A DNA stretch of 64,000 bases from the NCBI GenBank assembly GCA_910586705.1, contig CAJUJK010000004.1, positions 110,333-174,332 on the forward strand, written 5' to 3'. Below are positions 44,203 to 53,800 of this stretch, piece by piece. Origin of the DNA: an uncultured Lachnospiraceae bacterium (GTDB lineage: Bacteria; Bacillota; Clostridia; Lachnospirales; Lachnospiraceae). The notes under the pieces were generated by a model, which made no database searches, was not told where the DNA came from, and worked only from the letters and a program-made list of their open reading frames with translations. Position 1 is the stretch's first letter. Each line of letters begins with the position of its first letter. A program made the position numbers and the translations under genes.

Positions 44203-45294
44203 ATGAAAAGAAAAATTTGTGTTGCCGCAGCGGTGTTTGCCTCATCGCTGTTTTTGACGGCGTGCGGCAGTAAAGAGTATCTGAAGGATATCAAGGCGGA
44301 GAAGTATGTGACGCTCGGCGCTTATACGGGCATCGAGGCGACGGTGAATGAGCCAAAAGTACCCGAAGGTGCGGTGGACAGCTACATTTACGATAATTAT
44401 CTTGCGCCGAAAGCGGAAAAGGTGCCGGTGACGGGCAGGGCGGTGCAGGAAGGCGACGTGGCGAATATCGACTTTGTGGGATATCACGATGATGTGGCAT
44501 TTGAAGGTGGCACAGGAGCGGACTTCGACCTGACGATCGGTTCCGGGCGGTTTATAGAGGGTTTTGAGGAAGGGCTGATCGGCGCGAATATCGGGGACAC
44601 GCGGAGTCTGAATCTGACGTTTCCCGACCCCTACACGAACCCCGAGCTGGCGGGCGAGGATGTGGTGTTTGAGGTGACGGTGAACAGCATCAGCGAGAGC
44701 AAAGCGCCGGCACTCACGGACGCGCTTGTGAAACAGCTTGGCGAGGAAGGCTATAACGTAGGCGGCGCGCAGACAGCGCAGGAGCTGAACGATTACGTTT
44801 ATAATCTCTATGACCAGTCGGTGCAGAGCACTTATGACAATGAGGTTGAGACCGCCATGGCTTCCACGATTATGGAAAACAGTACGTTTCAGGATCCGCC
44901 GGAGGAGATGGTACAGCGCTTTATCACAAGCATAGAGAATAATATGAGCGTCAGGGCGTCCTCCATCGGTATGTCACTCGCGCAGTATATGCAGCTTTAT
45001 CAGGGGCTTGATGAGGCAGGGTACCGGGCGCTTTTCGACGAAGAGGGACTGCGGATGGCAAAGCAGTATATCATGTATCAGGCGATCGCAGACAAGGAGG
45101 GACTGGTGCCGACAGAGGAGGAGGTCGCCGGTGAAATTTCCGCGCTGATGACGATTTACGGCTATACTTCCGAGGAGGAACTGAAAAAGAGCGTGGATAT
45201 GGAATCGCTGAAGGAAGATCTGATGCGGAAAAAGGTGGTTGCCTTTTTGAAGGAGAATGGAAATATCCATGAAACCGCGGCTGACGTAGATTGA
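44203..45294 (+). CDS. Trigger-factor-like FKBP lipoprotein
   Basis: Exported folding factor of 363 residues. Lipobox LTAC makes it a surface lipoprotein. The middle region has an FKBP-type prolyl isomerase domain (EGDVANIDFVGYHDDVAFEG, IGSGRFIEGFEEGLIGANIG) and the C-terminal part a trigger-factor-like helical arm (EEMVQRFITSIENNMSVRAS). It lacks the ribosome-binding N-domain of true trigger factor, so it probably helps secreted or envelope proteins fold. It has its own promoter and is followed by asnS. Confidence 0.9.
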   Translation: MKRKICVAAAVFASSLFLTACGSKEYLKDIKAEKYVTLGAYTGIEATVNEPKVPEGAVDSYIYDNYLAPKAEKVPVTGRAVQEGDVANIDFVGYHDDVAFEGGTGADFDLTIGSGRFIEGFEEGLIGANIGDTRSLNLTFPDPYTNPELAGEDVVFEVTVNSISESKAPALTDALVKQLGEEGYNVGGAQTAQELNDYVYNLYDQSVQSTYDNEVETAMASTIMENSTFQDPPEEMVQRFITSIENNMSVRASSIGMSLAQYMQLYQGLDEAGYRALFDEEGLRMAKQYIMYQAIADKEGLVPTEEEVAGEISALMTIYGYTSEEELKKSVDMESLKEDLMRKKVVAFLKENGNIHETAADVD

Positions 45295-45320
45295 GATGAA
45301 AGACAGGAGGGGCATTGAAA

Positions 45321-46712
45321 ATGGATTTGACAGATATCAAAGAATTGTACCGAAACAGCGAAGCGTATTTTGATAAGGAAGTAACAGTGGGCGGCTGGGT
45401 GAGAAGCATCCGGGATTCCAAGACGTTCGGGTTTATCGTGGCAAACGACGGCACCTTTTTCGAGCCGCTGCAGATTGTGTACGCGGACAAGCTGGAAAAT
45501 TTTGACGCGATTTCCAAACTGAATGTGGGTTCCGCGATTGTGGCGCGGGGCAAGATCGTGGCGACGCCGCAGGCGAAACAGAAATTTGAAATGCAGGCGG
45601 AAGAAATCATGGTGGAGGGCATGTCCACGGCGGATTATCCGCTGCAGAAAAAGCGGCACAGTTTTGAGTATCTGCGCACCATTTCCCATCTGCGTCCCAG
45701 AACGAATACCTTTCAGGCGGTGTTCCGCGTGCGGTCGCTGATCGCCTACGCGATTCACACGTTCTTTCAGGAGAGGGGATTCGTCTATGTGCACACGCCG
45801 ATCATCACGGGCAGCGACTGCGAGGGCGCGGGCGAGATGTTTCAGGTGACCACCATGGATTTAGACAATCTGCCGCAGACGCAGGACGGACAGGTTGACT
45901 ACAGCACGGATTTCTTTGGCAAACCCACTAATCTGACGGTGAGCGGACAGCTGAATGTGGAGACCTACGCTTTTGCGTTTAAGAATGTATACACATTCGG
46001 ACCTACTTTTAGGGCGGAAAATTCCAACACCACCAGACATGCGGCGGAGTTCTGGATGATCGAGCCGGAGATGGCTTTTGCGGATCTGACGGACGACATG
46101 ATGGTGGCGGAGGCGATGCTCAAGCACGTGATCAGCTATGTGCTGGAGAACGCGCCGGAGGAGATGAATTTCTTTAACCAGTTTGTGGACAAGGGGCTGA
46201 TCGAGCGGCTGAACCATGTGCTGCATTCCGACTTTGCCCATGTGACGTACACGGAGGCAATCGAGATTCTGAAGAAGCACAATGACAGCTTTGAATACAA
46301 GGTAGAGTGGGGCTGCGATCTGCAGACCGAGCACGAGCGGTTTCTGACGGAGCAGGAGTTTAAGCGCCCCGTGTTTGTGACGGACTATCCGAAGGAAATC
46401 AAGGCTTTTTATATGAAGTTAAACGAGGACGGGAAGACCGTGGCGGCTATGGACTGCCTCGTGCCGGGCATCGGTGAGATTATCGGCGGCAGCCAGAGAG
46501 AGGATGATCTGGAGCTTTTAGAGCGCAGAATGGACGAGCTTGGACTGAACAAAGAAGATTATGGGTTTTATCTGGATCTTCGCAAGTACGGGTCTGCGAG
46601 ACACGCGGGTTTCGGGCTTGGGTTTGAGCGCTGCGTCATGTATCTGACCGGCATGGGCAACATCCGCGATGTGATTCCGTTCCCCAGAACCGTCAATAAT
46701 TGTGAATTGTGA
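45321..46712 (+). CDS. asnS: Asparaginyl-tRNA synthetase
   Basis: Class II synthetase charging tRNA-Asn. The 463-residue protein has the N-terminal OB-fold (VGGWVRSIRDSKTFGFI), motif 2 FRAENSNTTRHAAEFWMIEP and motif 3 GFGLGFERCVMYLTG. ATG at 45321 is set by AGGAGGGG nine bases upstream; the TTG six bases earlier is too close. It starts 26 bases after the lipoprotein gene, leaving no room for a T-box. Confidence 0.97.
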   Translation: MDLTDIKELYRNSEAYFDKEVTVGGWVRSIRDSKTFGFIVANDGTFFEPLQIVYADKLENFDAISKLNVGSAIVARGKIVATPQAKQKFEMQAEEIMVEGMSTADYPLQKKRHSFEYLRTISHLRPRTNTFQAVFRVRSLIAYAIHTFFQERGFVYVHTPIITGSDCEGAGEMFQVTTMDLDNLPQTQDGQVDYSTDFFGKPTNLTVSGQLNVETYAFAFKNVYTFGPTFRAENSNTTRHAAEFWMIEPEMAFADLTDDMMVAEAMLKHVISYVLENAPEEMNFFNQFVDKGLIERLNHVLHSDFAHVTYTEAIEILKKHNDSFEYKVEWGCDLQTEHERFLTEQEFKRPVFVTDYPKEIKAFYMKLNEDGKTVAAMDCLVPGIGEIIGGSQREDDLELLERRMDELGLNKEDYGFYLDLRKYGSARHAGFGLGFERCVMYLTGMGNIRDVIPFPRTVNNCEL

Positions 46713-46785
46713 TTGTGAGATTACGCTTAAGTCTGAACCGCGCAGGCGGGTATGTGCGTGGAAATGACAGGATAGAGACAGGGCG

Positions 46786-48006
46786 ATGAAAAAATATAAG
46801 AGACGGCTGTACGTCATATTAACCTTCATACTGTGTCTTTCCGTGGTAGATCCGATTTCGGCTACCACTATTTCCGAACTCCGGGATAATGTGAAGAAAA
46901 ACCAGTCCCAGCTGAAAAATGCCCAGCAGAAGGCTGACGAAGCGCAGGAAGCGCAGGAGGGCGTGGAGGAGGAGATCGAGGAGATCGACGCGGAGCTGGT
47001 GAATCTGATCACGGATATCAATCTGTGCGAAGAGGCGATCAATGACAAAGAGGAGGAGATTTACAGGACGCAGCTTGACTACGACGCGGCGGTGGCGGAG
47101 AAGGACGAGCAGTACGCGTCCATGAAAATCCGTATCCAGTTCATGTATGAGAAAGGCGACTCTTCTTATCTGCATATGTTTTTCGGTGCGGGAAACATGG
47201 GCGATATGGTGAATAAGGCAAAGTACGTGGAAGAACTCTACGACTATGACAGAAAACTCCTTGTGGAGTATGAAGATACGGTAAAGCGTGTGCAGGAACT
47301 CTGGGACACACTGGAGGAGGACAAGTCAGAGCTTGAGACTTCCAGAACCGAGCTGCAGGAAGGGCAGGCTTACATGGAGGAGCTGCTCGCCCAGAAAAAG
47401 GAAGAGTATGAGAATTACAGTGTGATGCTGACCAAGGCGAAGCAGGAGGCGGCGACTTACACGGCGCGGATCAAGCAGGAGACAGCGCAGATCAGGAAGC
47501 TGGAGGAGGAAGAGCGCAAACGCCGGGAGGAAGAAGAGAGAAAGCGCAAGGAAGAGGAAGAACGGCGCAGGAAAGAGCAGGAAGCGATGCTTGCCGACGG
47601 GGATTCCGATTCAGGGGAGGCGCCGAAGAAACAGGAAACGCCCAAGCCCACGTCCTCCGGCGGCGGGAAAGGGCAGGATATCGCGAATTATGCCTGCAAG
47701 TTTATCGGGAATCCTTATGTGGCGGGCGGCACGAGCCTCACAAACGGGGCGGACTGTTCCGGCTTCGTGATGTCGGTTTACAAGAACTTCGGCATCAACC
47801 TTCCCCGAAGCTCCTATTCCCAGTCAACGGTCGGCAAGGGTGTGTCTTACTCGGATGCAAGACCGGGAGATGTGATTTATTATGGCGGGCATGTGGGCAT
47901 TTACATAGGAAACGGGCAGATTGTGCACGCAAGTACGGAGCGGACGGGCATTAAAATCACCTCGGCGACATATCGGAATATCATTACGGTGAGGCGGATT
48001 GTGTAG
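46786..48006 (+). CDS. NlpC/P60 peptidoglycan hydrolase with coiled coil
   Basis: Secreted wall hydrolase of 406 residues. Signal peptide (LYVILTFILCLSVVDPISA), a long coiled coil (residues about 30-240) with an Arg/Glu-rich run near its end, a Pro/Ser linker and a C-terminal NlpC/P60 domain. Its catalytic Cys is in GADCSGFVMSV, and the His is in GGHVGIYIGNG, followed by IVHAS. The layout resembles CwlO-type endopeptidases, in which the coiled coil binds an FtsEX-type regulator. Confidence 0.93.
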   Translation: MKKYKRRLYVILTFILCLSVVDPISATTISELRDNVKKNQSQLKNAQQKADEAQEAQEGVEEEIEEIDAELVNLITDINLCEEAINDKEEEIYRTQLDYDAAVAEKDEQYASMKIRIQFMYEKGDSSYLHMFFGAGNMGDMVNKAKYVEELYDYDRKLLVEYEDTVKRVQELWDTLEEDKSELETSRTELQEGQAYMEELLAQKKEEYENYSVMLTKAKQEAATYTARIKQETAQIRKLEEEERKRREEEERKRKEEEERRRKEQEAMLADGDSDSGEAPKKQETPKPTSSGGGKGQDIANYACKFIGNPYVAGGTSLTNGADCSGFVMSVYKNFGINLPRSSYSQSTVGKGVSYSDARPGDVIYYGGHVGIYIGNGQIVHASTERTGIKITSATYRNIITVRRIV

Positions 48007-48067
48007 GTGGACTGTGCGGGCGGCTGCGTAGCAGATATCTGGTGAATGCCGAGGGGTGCCGGTTTCT

Positions 48068-48961
48068 ATGAAAATATACACGCTGAATCAATATTTACAC
48101 GATACTTTTGGTCAGAAACTGTACAAGATAGCCTTGGACGGCGGGTTTACCTGCCCGAACCGGGATGGAACCATAGACACGCGCGGCTGTATTTTCTGCT
48201 CCGGGGCAGGTTCGGGAGAATTTGCCGGAGATTGTACGATGCGCATCACGCAGCAGATTGAAAAAGGGAAAGACCGGGTTGCCGGAAAGATAAAGGATGG
48301 CAGGTACATCGCGTATTTTCAGGCGTTTACAAATACCTATGCGCCTGTTGAGAAATTGCGCCCCATGTATATGGAGGCGATAAACCACAGGGATATCGCG
48401 GTGTTGTCCGTTGCAACCCGTCCCGACTGTCTCCCGGATGAGGTGCTGGATCTCTTGTGCGAGTGCAATCAGATCAAGCCGGTCTGGGTAGAACTCGGGC
48501 TGCAGACGATACACCCCGCGACGGCGGCATACATTCGCCGGGGGTATCCGCTGTCTGTGTATGGTGACGCGGTAAGCCGGCTGAAAGCGCGCGGTATGGA
48601 GGTGGTCGTGCATGTGATGCTAGGACTGCCGGGCGAGTCAAGGCAGGATATGCTAGACACCGTATCTTATGTGGCAGGAAGCGGCGCGGACGGCATCAAA
48701 CTGCAGCTTTTGCATGTGATCAGGGGCACGGATCTGGAAAAGGATTATCTGGAAGGAAAGTTTGAAACGCTTACTTTTGAAAGCTATGTGGAGCTGGTCG
48801 CGGACTGTATCGCCCTGCTCCCGGAAAATATGGTCATCCATCGTATGACTGGCGACGGAGACAAACGCACCCTTGTGGCGCCGCTGTGGAGCGCCGACAA
48901 AAAGCGTGTGCTCAACGCGATTCACAGGGCGGTTTCGCAAAAAGACAGGATAAAGGATTGA
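48068..48961 (+). CDS. Radical SAM protein, YhcC/TIGR01212 family
   Basis: Radical SAM enzyme of 297 residues. The cluster cysteines are in FTCPNRDGTIDTRGCIFC, the spaced pattern of YhcC proteins. Other landmarks are SVATRPDCLPDEVLDLL, VELGLQTIHPATA and HVMLGLPGESRQDMLDTV. The start ATG follows GAGGGG at 11 bases; a GTG inside that site is unlikely. The family acts on tRNA or an unidentified substrate. It lies 42 bp after the wall hydrolase stop region. Confidence 0.91.
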   Translation: MKIYTLNQYLHDTFGQKLYKIALDGGFTCPNRDGTIDTRGCIFCSGAGSGEFAGDCTMRITQQIEKGKDRVAGKIKDGRYIAYFQAFTNTYAPVEKLRPMYMEAINHRDIAVLSVATRPDCLPDEVLDLLCECNQIKPVWVELGLQTIHPATAAYIRRGYPLSVYGDAVSRLKARGMEVVVHVMLGLPGESRQDMLDTVSYVAGSGADGIKLQLLHVIRGTDLEKDYLEGKFETLTFESYVELVADCIALLPENMVIHRMTGDGDKRTLVAPLWSADKKRVLNAIHRAVSQKDRIKD

Positions 48962-49230
48962 CTTTTTTGCAGCGTCTAAGATAGAATAGACAAAGACAGA
49001 AGCGGGCACGAAGCCTGCACGGGGACAGAAGTTCCGGCAAGACCAGATACATTTTTGACGAAAAAATCGTGTCAGCGGCATATATATGTCGTTTGTAGGG
49101 AATAAGAACAGCAAATGGTGCAAGGTATACACAGGAAGGTATACGGTTCCTCAAAGGGGAATCCTATGTCTTCCTTTCTTTGTGCGCATAAGCAGAGTCA
49201 GAAGAGGGCATAGACAGAAGGAGAACAGTT
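48962..49230 (+). promoter_or_regulatory. Structured leader before larE
   Basis: No gene in these 269 bases. It holds several short hairpins: GCGGGC-acgaa-GCCTGC, GGGAC-agaa-GTTCC, TGACGA...TCGTGTCA, and AGGAA...TTCCT. It also has a 9-base direct repeat, AAGGTATAC, at 49122-49130 and 49136-49144. It does not show the known order of NiCo riboswitch elements. A promoter could not be placed with confidence. Confidence 0.4.
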
Positions 49231-49977
49231 ATGAATCTTTCCGCATTTTTCAAAGAAAATCCGAAAGCCGCGGTCGCTTTCTCCGGCGGCGTGGATTCGG
49301 CGTATCTGCTTTACGCGGCGAAAGCGGCGCGGGCAGATGTGCGCGCCTACTATGTGAAGAGCGTCTTTCAGCCGCAGTTTGAGATGGAGGACGCGAGACG
49401 TCTCTGCGGGGAACTGGACATGGAACTGAAAACGCTCACGGCGGATGTGCTTGCTGACCGCGTCATCCGGGAAAACCCCGCCGACCGCTGCTACCATTGT
49501 AAAAAAATAATATTTACAACGATTGCGGAAGCGGCGGCGGCGGACGGCTATACGCTGCTGCTGGACGGCACGAATGCTTCCGACGAGGAGGACGACCGCC
49601 CGGGGATGCGTGCGCTTAAGGAACTGTCCGTGCGTTCCCCTCTGCGGGAATGTGGGCTTACCAAGGAAAAGATACGAGGGCTTTCCAGAGAGGCGGGGCT
49701 GTTTACATGGGAGAAGCCGGCGTACGCTTGTCTGGCGACACGGATACCTGCGGGGGAGGAAATTACGGCGGAAAAGCTGAAAAGCACGGAGGCGGCGGAG
49801 GATTTTCTCTTTTCGCTTGGCTTTACCGACTTCAGGGTAAGGCGGTTCGGTGAGGCGGCGAGACTGCAGTTTCCGGCGTCGCAGCTTGGGCGCGCTCTGG
49901 AGAAACGGGAAGAGATTGTAAAGGAATTGAAACAATATTACAAGGCGGTTTTGCTGGATATGGAGGCGAGAACATGA
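49231..49977 (+). CDS. larE: LarE: ATP-dependent sulfur transferase for the nickel-pincer cofactor
   Basis: Adenylates the pyridinium precursor and adds sulfur to form the dithio-acid that holds nickel. The 248-residue protein has the PP-loop AFSGGVDSAYLL (residues 16-27). It has cysteines at C87 and C90 in DRCYHCK plus C167 in YACLATRIPAG. Lactobacillus LarE has only the last cysteine and gives up its sulfur; three-Cys forms are known to carry a [4Fe-4S] cluster. The AGAAGGAGA site is strong. Four bases overlap larB. Confidence 0.96.
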   Translation: MNLSAFFKENPKAAVAFSGGVDSAYLLYAAKAARADVRAYYVKSVFQPQFEMEDARRLCGELDMELKTLTADVLADRVIRENPADRCYHCKKIIFTTIAEAAAADGYTLLLDGTNASDEEDDRPGMRALKELSVRSPLRECGLTKEKIRGLSREAGLFTWEKPAYACLATRIPAGEEITAEKLKSTEAAEDFLFSLGFTDFRVRRFGEAARLQFPASQLGRALEKREEIVKELKQYYKAVLLDMEART

Positions 49978-50732
49978 GCGATTACCGAAAAATACTGGAG
50001 CAGGTGAGGGACGGCGAAGTCTCCGTGGAGGAGGCGCTGCTTGCCATCAAAAAAAAGCCTTTTGAGGATATCGGCTACGCCAAGGTGGATCACCACAGGG
50101 GCATCAGACAGGGCGCGCCGGAGGTGATTTTCGGCGCGGGAAAAGAGGCATCGCAGATTGCGGGCATCATTGACAGTATGAAAAAGAACGGGCAGGAAAC
50201 CATTCTGATTACCAGACTTTCCCCGAAGAAGGCAAAGAAGGTGGGAAAGCGCTGTGAGCTGACTTACCACGAGCAGGCGCGGATCGGCGTTGTCGGCAAA
50301 ATGCCGGAGCCGTCCGGGTTTGGAAAAATCGTGGTCGCCACAGGCGGGACTTCGGATATTCCCGTGGCGGAGGAGGCGGCGCTCACCGCACAGGTGCACG
50401 GCAACGAGGTGGTGCGGCTCTACGATGTGGGTGTGGCGGGACTGCACAGGCTTTTGTCCCATCTGGATGAGATCATGGACGCCTCTGTGATCATTGCCAT
50501 CGCGGGTATGGAGGGCGCGCTTGCCAGTGTGATCGGCGGGCTGGCGGACTGTCCTGTGATCGCGGTGCCCACGAGCGTAGGGTACGGCGCGTCCATGCAC
50601 GGTGTTTCGGCGCTTCTGTCCATGTTAAATTCCTGCGCCAGCGGCGTTTCGGTGGTGAACATTGACAATGGATTTGGGGCGGGGTATCTGGCGAGCATGA
50701 TCAATCATACGAAAGTGCGCCGAGGATGTTGA
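49974..50732 (+). CDS. larB: LarB: nickel-pincer cofactor carboxylase/hydrolase
   Basis: Carboxylates nicotinic acid adenine dinucleotide and hydrolyses it, the first step of the nickel-pincer nucleotide. The 252-residue protein is related to AIR carboxylase: the C-terminal half has VVATGGTSDIPVAEEAALTA and VPTSVGYGASMHGVSALL, and the N-terminal part is LarB specific (PEVIFGAGKEASQIAGIIDS). It is translationally coupled to larE through ATGA. Confidence 0.96.
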   Translation: MSDYRKILEQVRDGEVSVEEALLAIKKKPFEDIGYAKVDHHRGIRQGAPEVIFGAGKEASQIAGIIDSMKKNGQETILITRLSPKKAKKVGKRCELTYHEQARIGVVGKMPEPSGFGKIVVATGGTSDIPVAEEAALTAQVHGNEVVRLYDVGVAGLHRLLSHLDEIMDASVIIAIAGMEGALASVIGGLADCPVIAVPTSVGYGASMHGVSALLSMLNSCASGVSVVNIDNGFGAGYLASMINHTKVRRGC

Positions 50733-50859
50733 AACTGCACAGATATCATAACCAACGCAGACGCGCCTGCGCTTTGCTTCAAATGCGGCGGCATGAGGCG
50801 CGAAAGGATCTTGTTATAAAATTGCTCGAAATGAAATAAAGAAATGTGAGGATGAAATT

Positions 50860-52029
50860 ATGAAGACATTATATTTAGATTGCGGTATGGGTGCGGCGGG
50901 GGATATGCTGACGGCGGCACTATTGGAGCTTCTGCCGGATCGGGATAAGGTGATCGGGGAGCTGAATGCGCTGGGGATTCCCGGCGTGGAGATGGTGTGT
51001 GAGAAGGCGCAGAAATGCGGTATCGGCGGCACCCATATGTCCGTGCGTGTGCATGGAGAGGAGGAGTCCGAAGAGATGCACGACCACGCGCACACGCACC
51101 ACCACAGCGGTTTGCATGAGATCGAGCATATCGTGGGGGCATTGCCTTTGTCGGGGCGGATACAGAAGGATATTCTGGCGGTGTTTGGAATGATCGCGGA
51201 GGCGGAGAGCCATGTGCACGGCGTACCTGTCACGGAGATTCACTTTCACGAGGTGGGCACCATGGACGCGGTGGCGGACATCACGGCGGTCTGTGTGCTG
51301 ATGGACAGACTGGCGCCGGATCAGGTCATTGTTTCCCCGGTACATGTAGGCAGCGGGCAGGTGAAGTGCGCCCACGGGATTCTGCCAGTGCCTGCGCCGG
51401 CAACGGCTTATATTTTAAAGGATGTGCCGATTTACGGCGGGGAGATCCGGGGAGAACTCTGCACACCGACGGGGGCGGCGCTTTTAAAATATTTTGCCAG
51501 CCGTTTCGGGGCGATGCCTGTTATGCGCACGCTGGCGATCGGTTACGGCATGGGGAAAAAGGATTTCCCGGCGGCAAACTGCGTGCGCGCGCTGCTGGGG
51601 GAGACGGAGGGCACGGGAGACACGGTTGCAGAACTTGTCTGCAATGTGGACGACATGACGGCGGAAGCCATCGGGTTTGCCTCGGAGACGCTTCTGGAGG
51701 CGGGTGCGCTGGAAGTCTACACTGTGGCGGCGGGCATGAAGAAGTCCCGTCCGGGCACGGTGCTGCATGTGATGTGTACGGAGTCCATGAAAGGCAAAAT
51801 GGTGGAGCTGGTTTTTAAGCACACGACCACGATCGGCATCCGGGAAAACATTTCCCGAAGATATACGCTTGCGCGCTCGATCCGAAAAGTGCAGACGCCT
51901 TACGGGGAAGTGCGGAAAAAAATCTCGGAGGGCTACGGCGCGACGAGGGAAAAGTATGAATACGAGGATCTGGCACGGATTGCGAGAGAGCGGGGCATGT
52001 CCATCCGGGAGGTGGAGGAATCTCTGTGA
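50860..52029 (+). CDS. larC: LarC: nickel-insertion protein, single continuous gene
   Basis: CTP-dependent enzyme that inserts nickel into the pincer nucleotide. The 389-residue protein starts with YLDCGMGAAGDMLTAALLEL and has a His-rich stretch DHAHTHHHSGLH (residues about 71-82), then IHFHEVGTMDAVADI, VSPVHVGSGQVK, TPTGAALLKYF and the C-terminal nickel-handling part (VCNVDDMTAEAIGFASETLL, MKKSRPGTVLHVMC). In Lactobacillus the two halves are separate genes joined by a ribosomal frameshift; here they form one open frame. Begins 127 bases after larB. Confidence 0.96.
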   Translation: MKTLYLDCGMGAAGDMLTAALLELLPDRDKVIGELNALGIPGVEMVCEKAQKCGIGGTHMSVRVHGEEESEEMHDHAHTHHHSGLHEIEHIVGALPLSGRIQKDILAVFGMIAEAESHVHGVPVTEIHFHEVGTMDAVADITAVCVLMDRLAPDQVIVSPVHVGSGQVKCAHGILPVPAPATAYILKDVPIYGGEIRGELCTPTGAALLKYFASRFGAMPVMRTLAIGYGMGKKDFPAANCVRALLGETEGTGDTVAELVCNVDDMTAEAIGFASETLLEAGALEVYTVAAGMKKSRPGTVLHVMCTESMKGKMVELVFKHTTTIGIRENISRRYTLARSIRKVQTPYGEVRKKISEGYGATREKYEYEDLARIARERGMSIREVEESL

Positions 52030-52132
52030 AGCACGGAAGAAGGAAGGGTGCGGGGAACTCTTTCCTCTTTGGTGAACGAGTCAGGGCATGGCTTGCGGGG
52101 CGAAAGATTGACAAAGCTGGCAGAGGTAAGAT

Positions 52133-53797
52133 ATGAGAAAATTAAAAAATGGAGTGAAAAGGCGGAAACGGGGCATAAGAAGAACGGTGGGACTGTTTGT
52201 AATTACCTTGTCGCTTGGCACAGGGCTGTTGATAGCCTGCGGAGCTGATCGCGCGGGCGGCGTAGGGATGGAAAGCGGGCAGGAAGCGGGAGAGCAGGCG
52301 GGCGGTCTGGCGGCAGACGAAGGACAGACAGGCGATGAACAGGCGGAACCGACCACTTTGATTTATGGCAGCGGCGACTACACCCGCATCAATCCGGCGC
52401 TGGACGAACACGGCGAGATCAATCTGCTGCTCTTTGACGGGCTGACTGCGCACAACGGGAAAAATGAGGTTGTGCCCGGACTGGCGAAAAGCTGGGAGTT
52501 TGACGAGACGGCGTGCACGTATACCTTTTATCTGGAAGAGGGCGTTACGTGGCATGACGGAGAACCTTTTACGGCAGAGGATGTGAAGTTCACGATCGAG
52601 ACGATCATGGACCCGGAAAACGCCTCCGAGAACGCGCCCAATTATGAGGATGTGGAGGAAATCACGGTGACGGATGACCATACGGTTTCGTTCCGGCTGT
52701 CCGCGCCGAACGTGGCTTTTCTCGATTATATGACTATGGCGGTACTTCCCGAACACCTGCTTGCGGGGGAGGATATGCAGACTTCGGATTTCTTCCGCGC
52801 GCCGGTGGGAACAGGACCGTACAAGATGGAAAACTGGGATATGGGGCAGGCGATTGTGCTGACAAAAAACGAGTCCTATTTCAAGGGGACGCCCCACATC
52901 GACAGGGTGATTTTTAAGATTGTGACGGACGACAACGCGAAAACGCTGCAGATGGAAGCGGGGGAACTGGATCTGGCGCTCCTTCCGCCGAAAGCGGCGC
53001 AGACCTTTGAGAACCGGGAGGGCTATGCCTGCTATCATATGCAGACCTCCGATTACAGGGGGATTCTCTTTAATTTTAACAATCCGTACTGGCAGGAAAA
53101 CAGGGATATCATTCCTGCTGTCTGCTATGCGATAGACAGACAGGCAATTGTAGACGCGGTGCTGCTGGGACAGGGAATGCCCGCTTACGGTCCGCTTCAG
53201 CGAAATATTTATAACAATGAGAATATGGAGCACTATGACTATAACCCGGAAAAAGCAGTAGAAATTCTCGAGTCCGCGGGATGCGTCAAAGGGGAAGACG
53301 GGATTTACACAAGAGACGGAGAACCGCTCTCCTTTGTGATCAGCGTGGGGGCAGGAGATCAGGCGCGGGCGGACATGGCGCAGGCGGCGGCACAGCAGAT
53401 TCGGGAGGTCGGGATCGACTGCAGAGTGGAAATTCCGACAAAAGTTGACTGGAATGGTCAAATGTCGTATCTGATCGGCTGGGGCAGCCCTTTTGACGCG
53501 GACGACCATACTTATAAAGTTTTTGGGACAGGAAAAGGCGCAAATTACAGCGGTTATTCCAATGCGGCGGTGGACCGGTATCTGACGCTGGCGCGCAGTT
53601 CTGACGATCCGCAGGTGCGCGCGGAAAATTACGCCCGGTTTCAGGAGGAGCTTGCAAATGACCCGGCGTATGCGTTTATCTGCTATATTGACGCCGACTA
53701 TGTGGCGGACGCCTCGATTCAGGGCATTTCGCCCGAGACGGTGATGGGGCATCACGGCGTGGGGATTTTCTGGAATATTTCCGAATGGACAAAGTGA
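52133..53797 (+). CDS. Family 5 solute-binding lipoprotein of a NikA-type importer
   Basis: Extracytoplasmic binding protein of 554 residues. Lipobox LIAC, then an acidic linker, then the SBP family 5 fold: DYTRINPALDEHGEINLLLF, LEEGVTWHDGEPFTAEDVKF, PVGTGPYKMENWDMGQAIVL and ILFNFNNPYW. The ligand could be nickel chelate or peptide. NikA-like and peptide-binding proteins cannot be told apart by these motifs. Nickel is favoured because it lies 103 bases after larC and leads a complete importer. Confidence 0.9.
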   Translation: MRKLKNGVKRRKRGIRRTVGLFVITLSLGTGLLIACGADRAGGVGMESGQEAGEQAGGLAADEGQTGDEQAEPTTLIYGSGDYTRINPALDEHGEINLLLFDGLTAHNGKNEVVPGLAKSWEFDETACTYTFYLEEGVTWHDGEPFTAEDVKFTIETIMDPENASENAPNYEDVEEITVTDDHTVSFRLSAPNVAFLDYMTMAVLPEHLLAGEDMQTSDFFRAPVGTGPYKMENWDMGQAIVLTKNESYFKGTPHIDRVIFKIVTDDNAKTLQMEAGELDLALLPPKAAQTFENREGYACYHMQTSDYRGILFNFNNPYWQENRDIIPAVCYAIDRQAIVDAVLLGQGMPAYGPLQRNIYNNENMEHYDYNPEKAVEILESAGCVKGEDGIYTRDGEPLSFVISVGAGDQARADMAQAAAQQIREVGIDCRVEIPTKVDWNGQMSYLIGWGSPFDADDHTYKVFGTGKGANYSGYSNAAVDRYLTLARSSDDPQVRAENYARFQEELANDPAYAFICYIDADYVADASIQGISPETVMGHHGVGIFWNISEWTK

Positions 53798-53800
53798 GAA

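Noticed and set aside
45295..45320. T-box before asnS
   Set aside because: Only 26 bases separate the two genes, too short for a T-box.
48962..49230. NiCo riboswitch before larE
   Set aside because: Individual elements such as GGGACAG occur, but the ordered four-way-junction sequence blocks were not found. Kept only as an unidentified leader.
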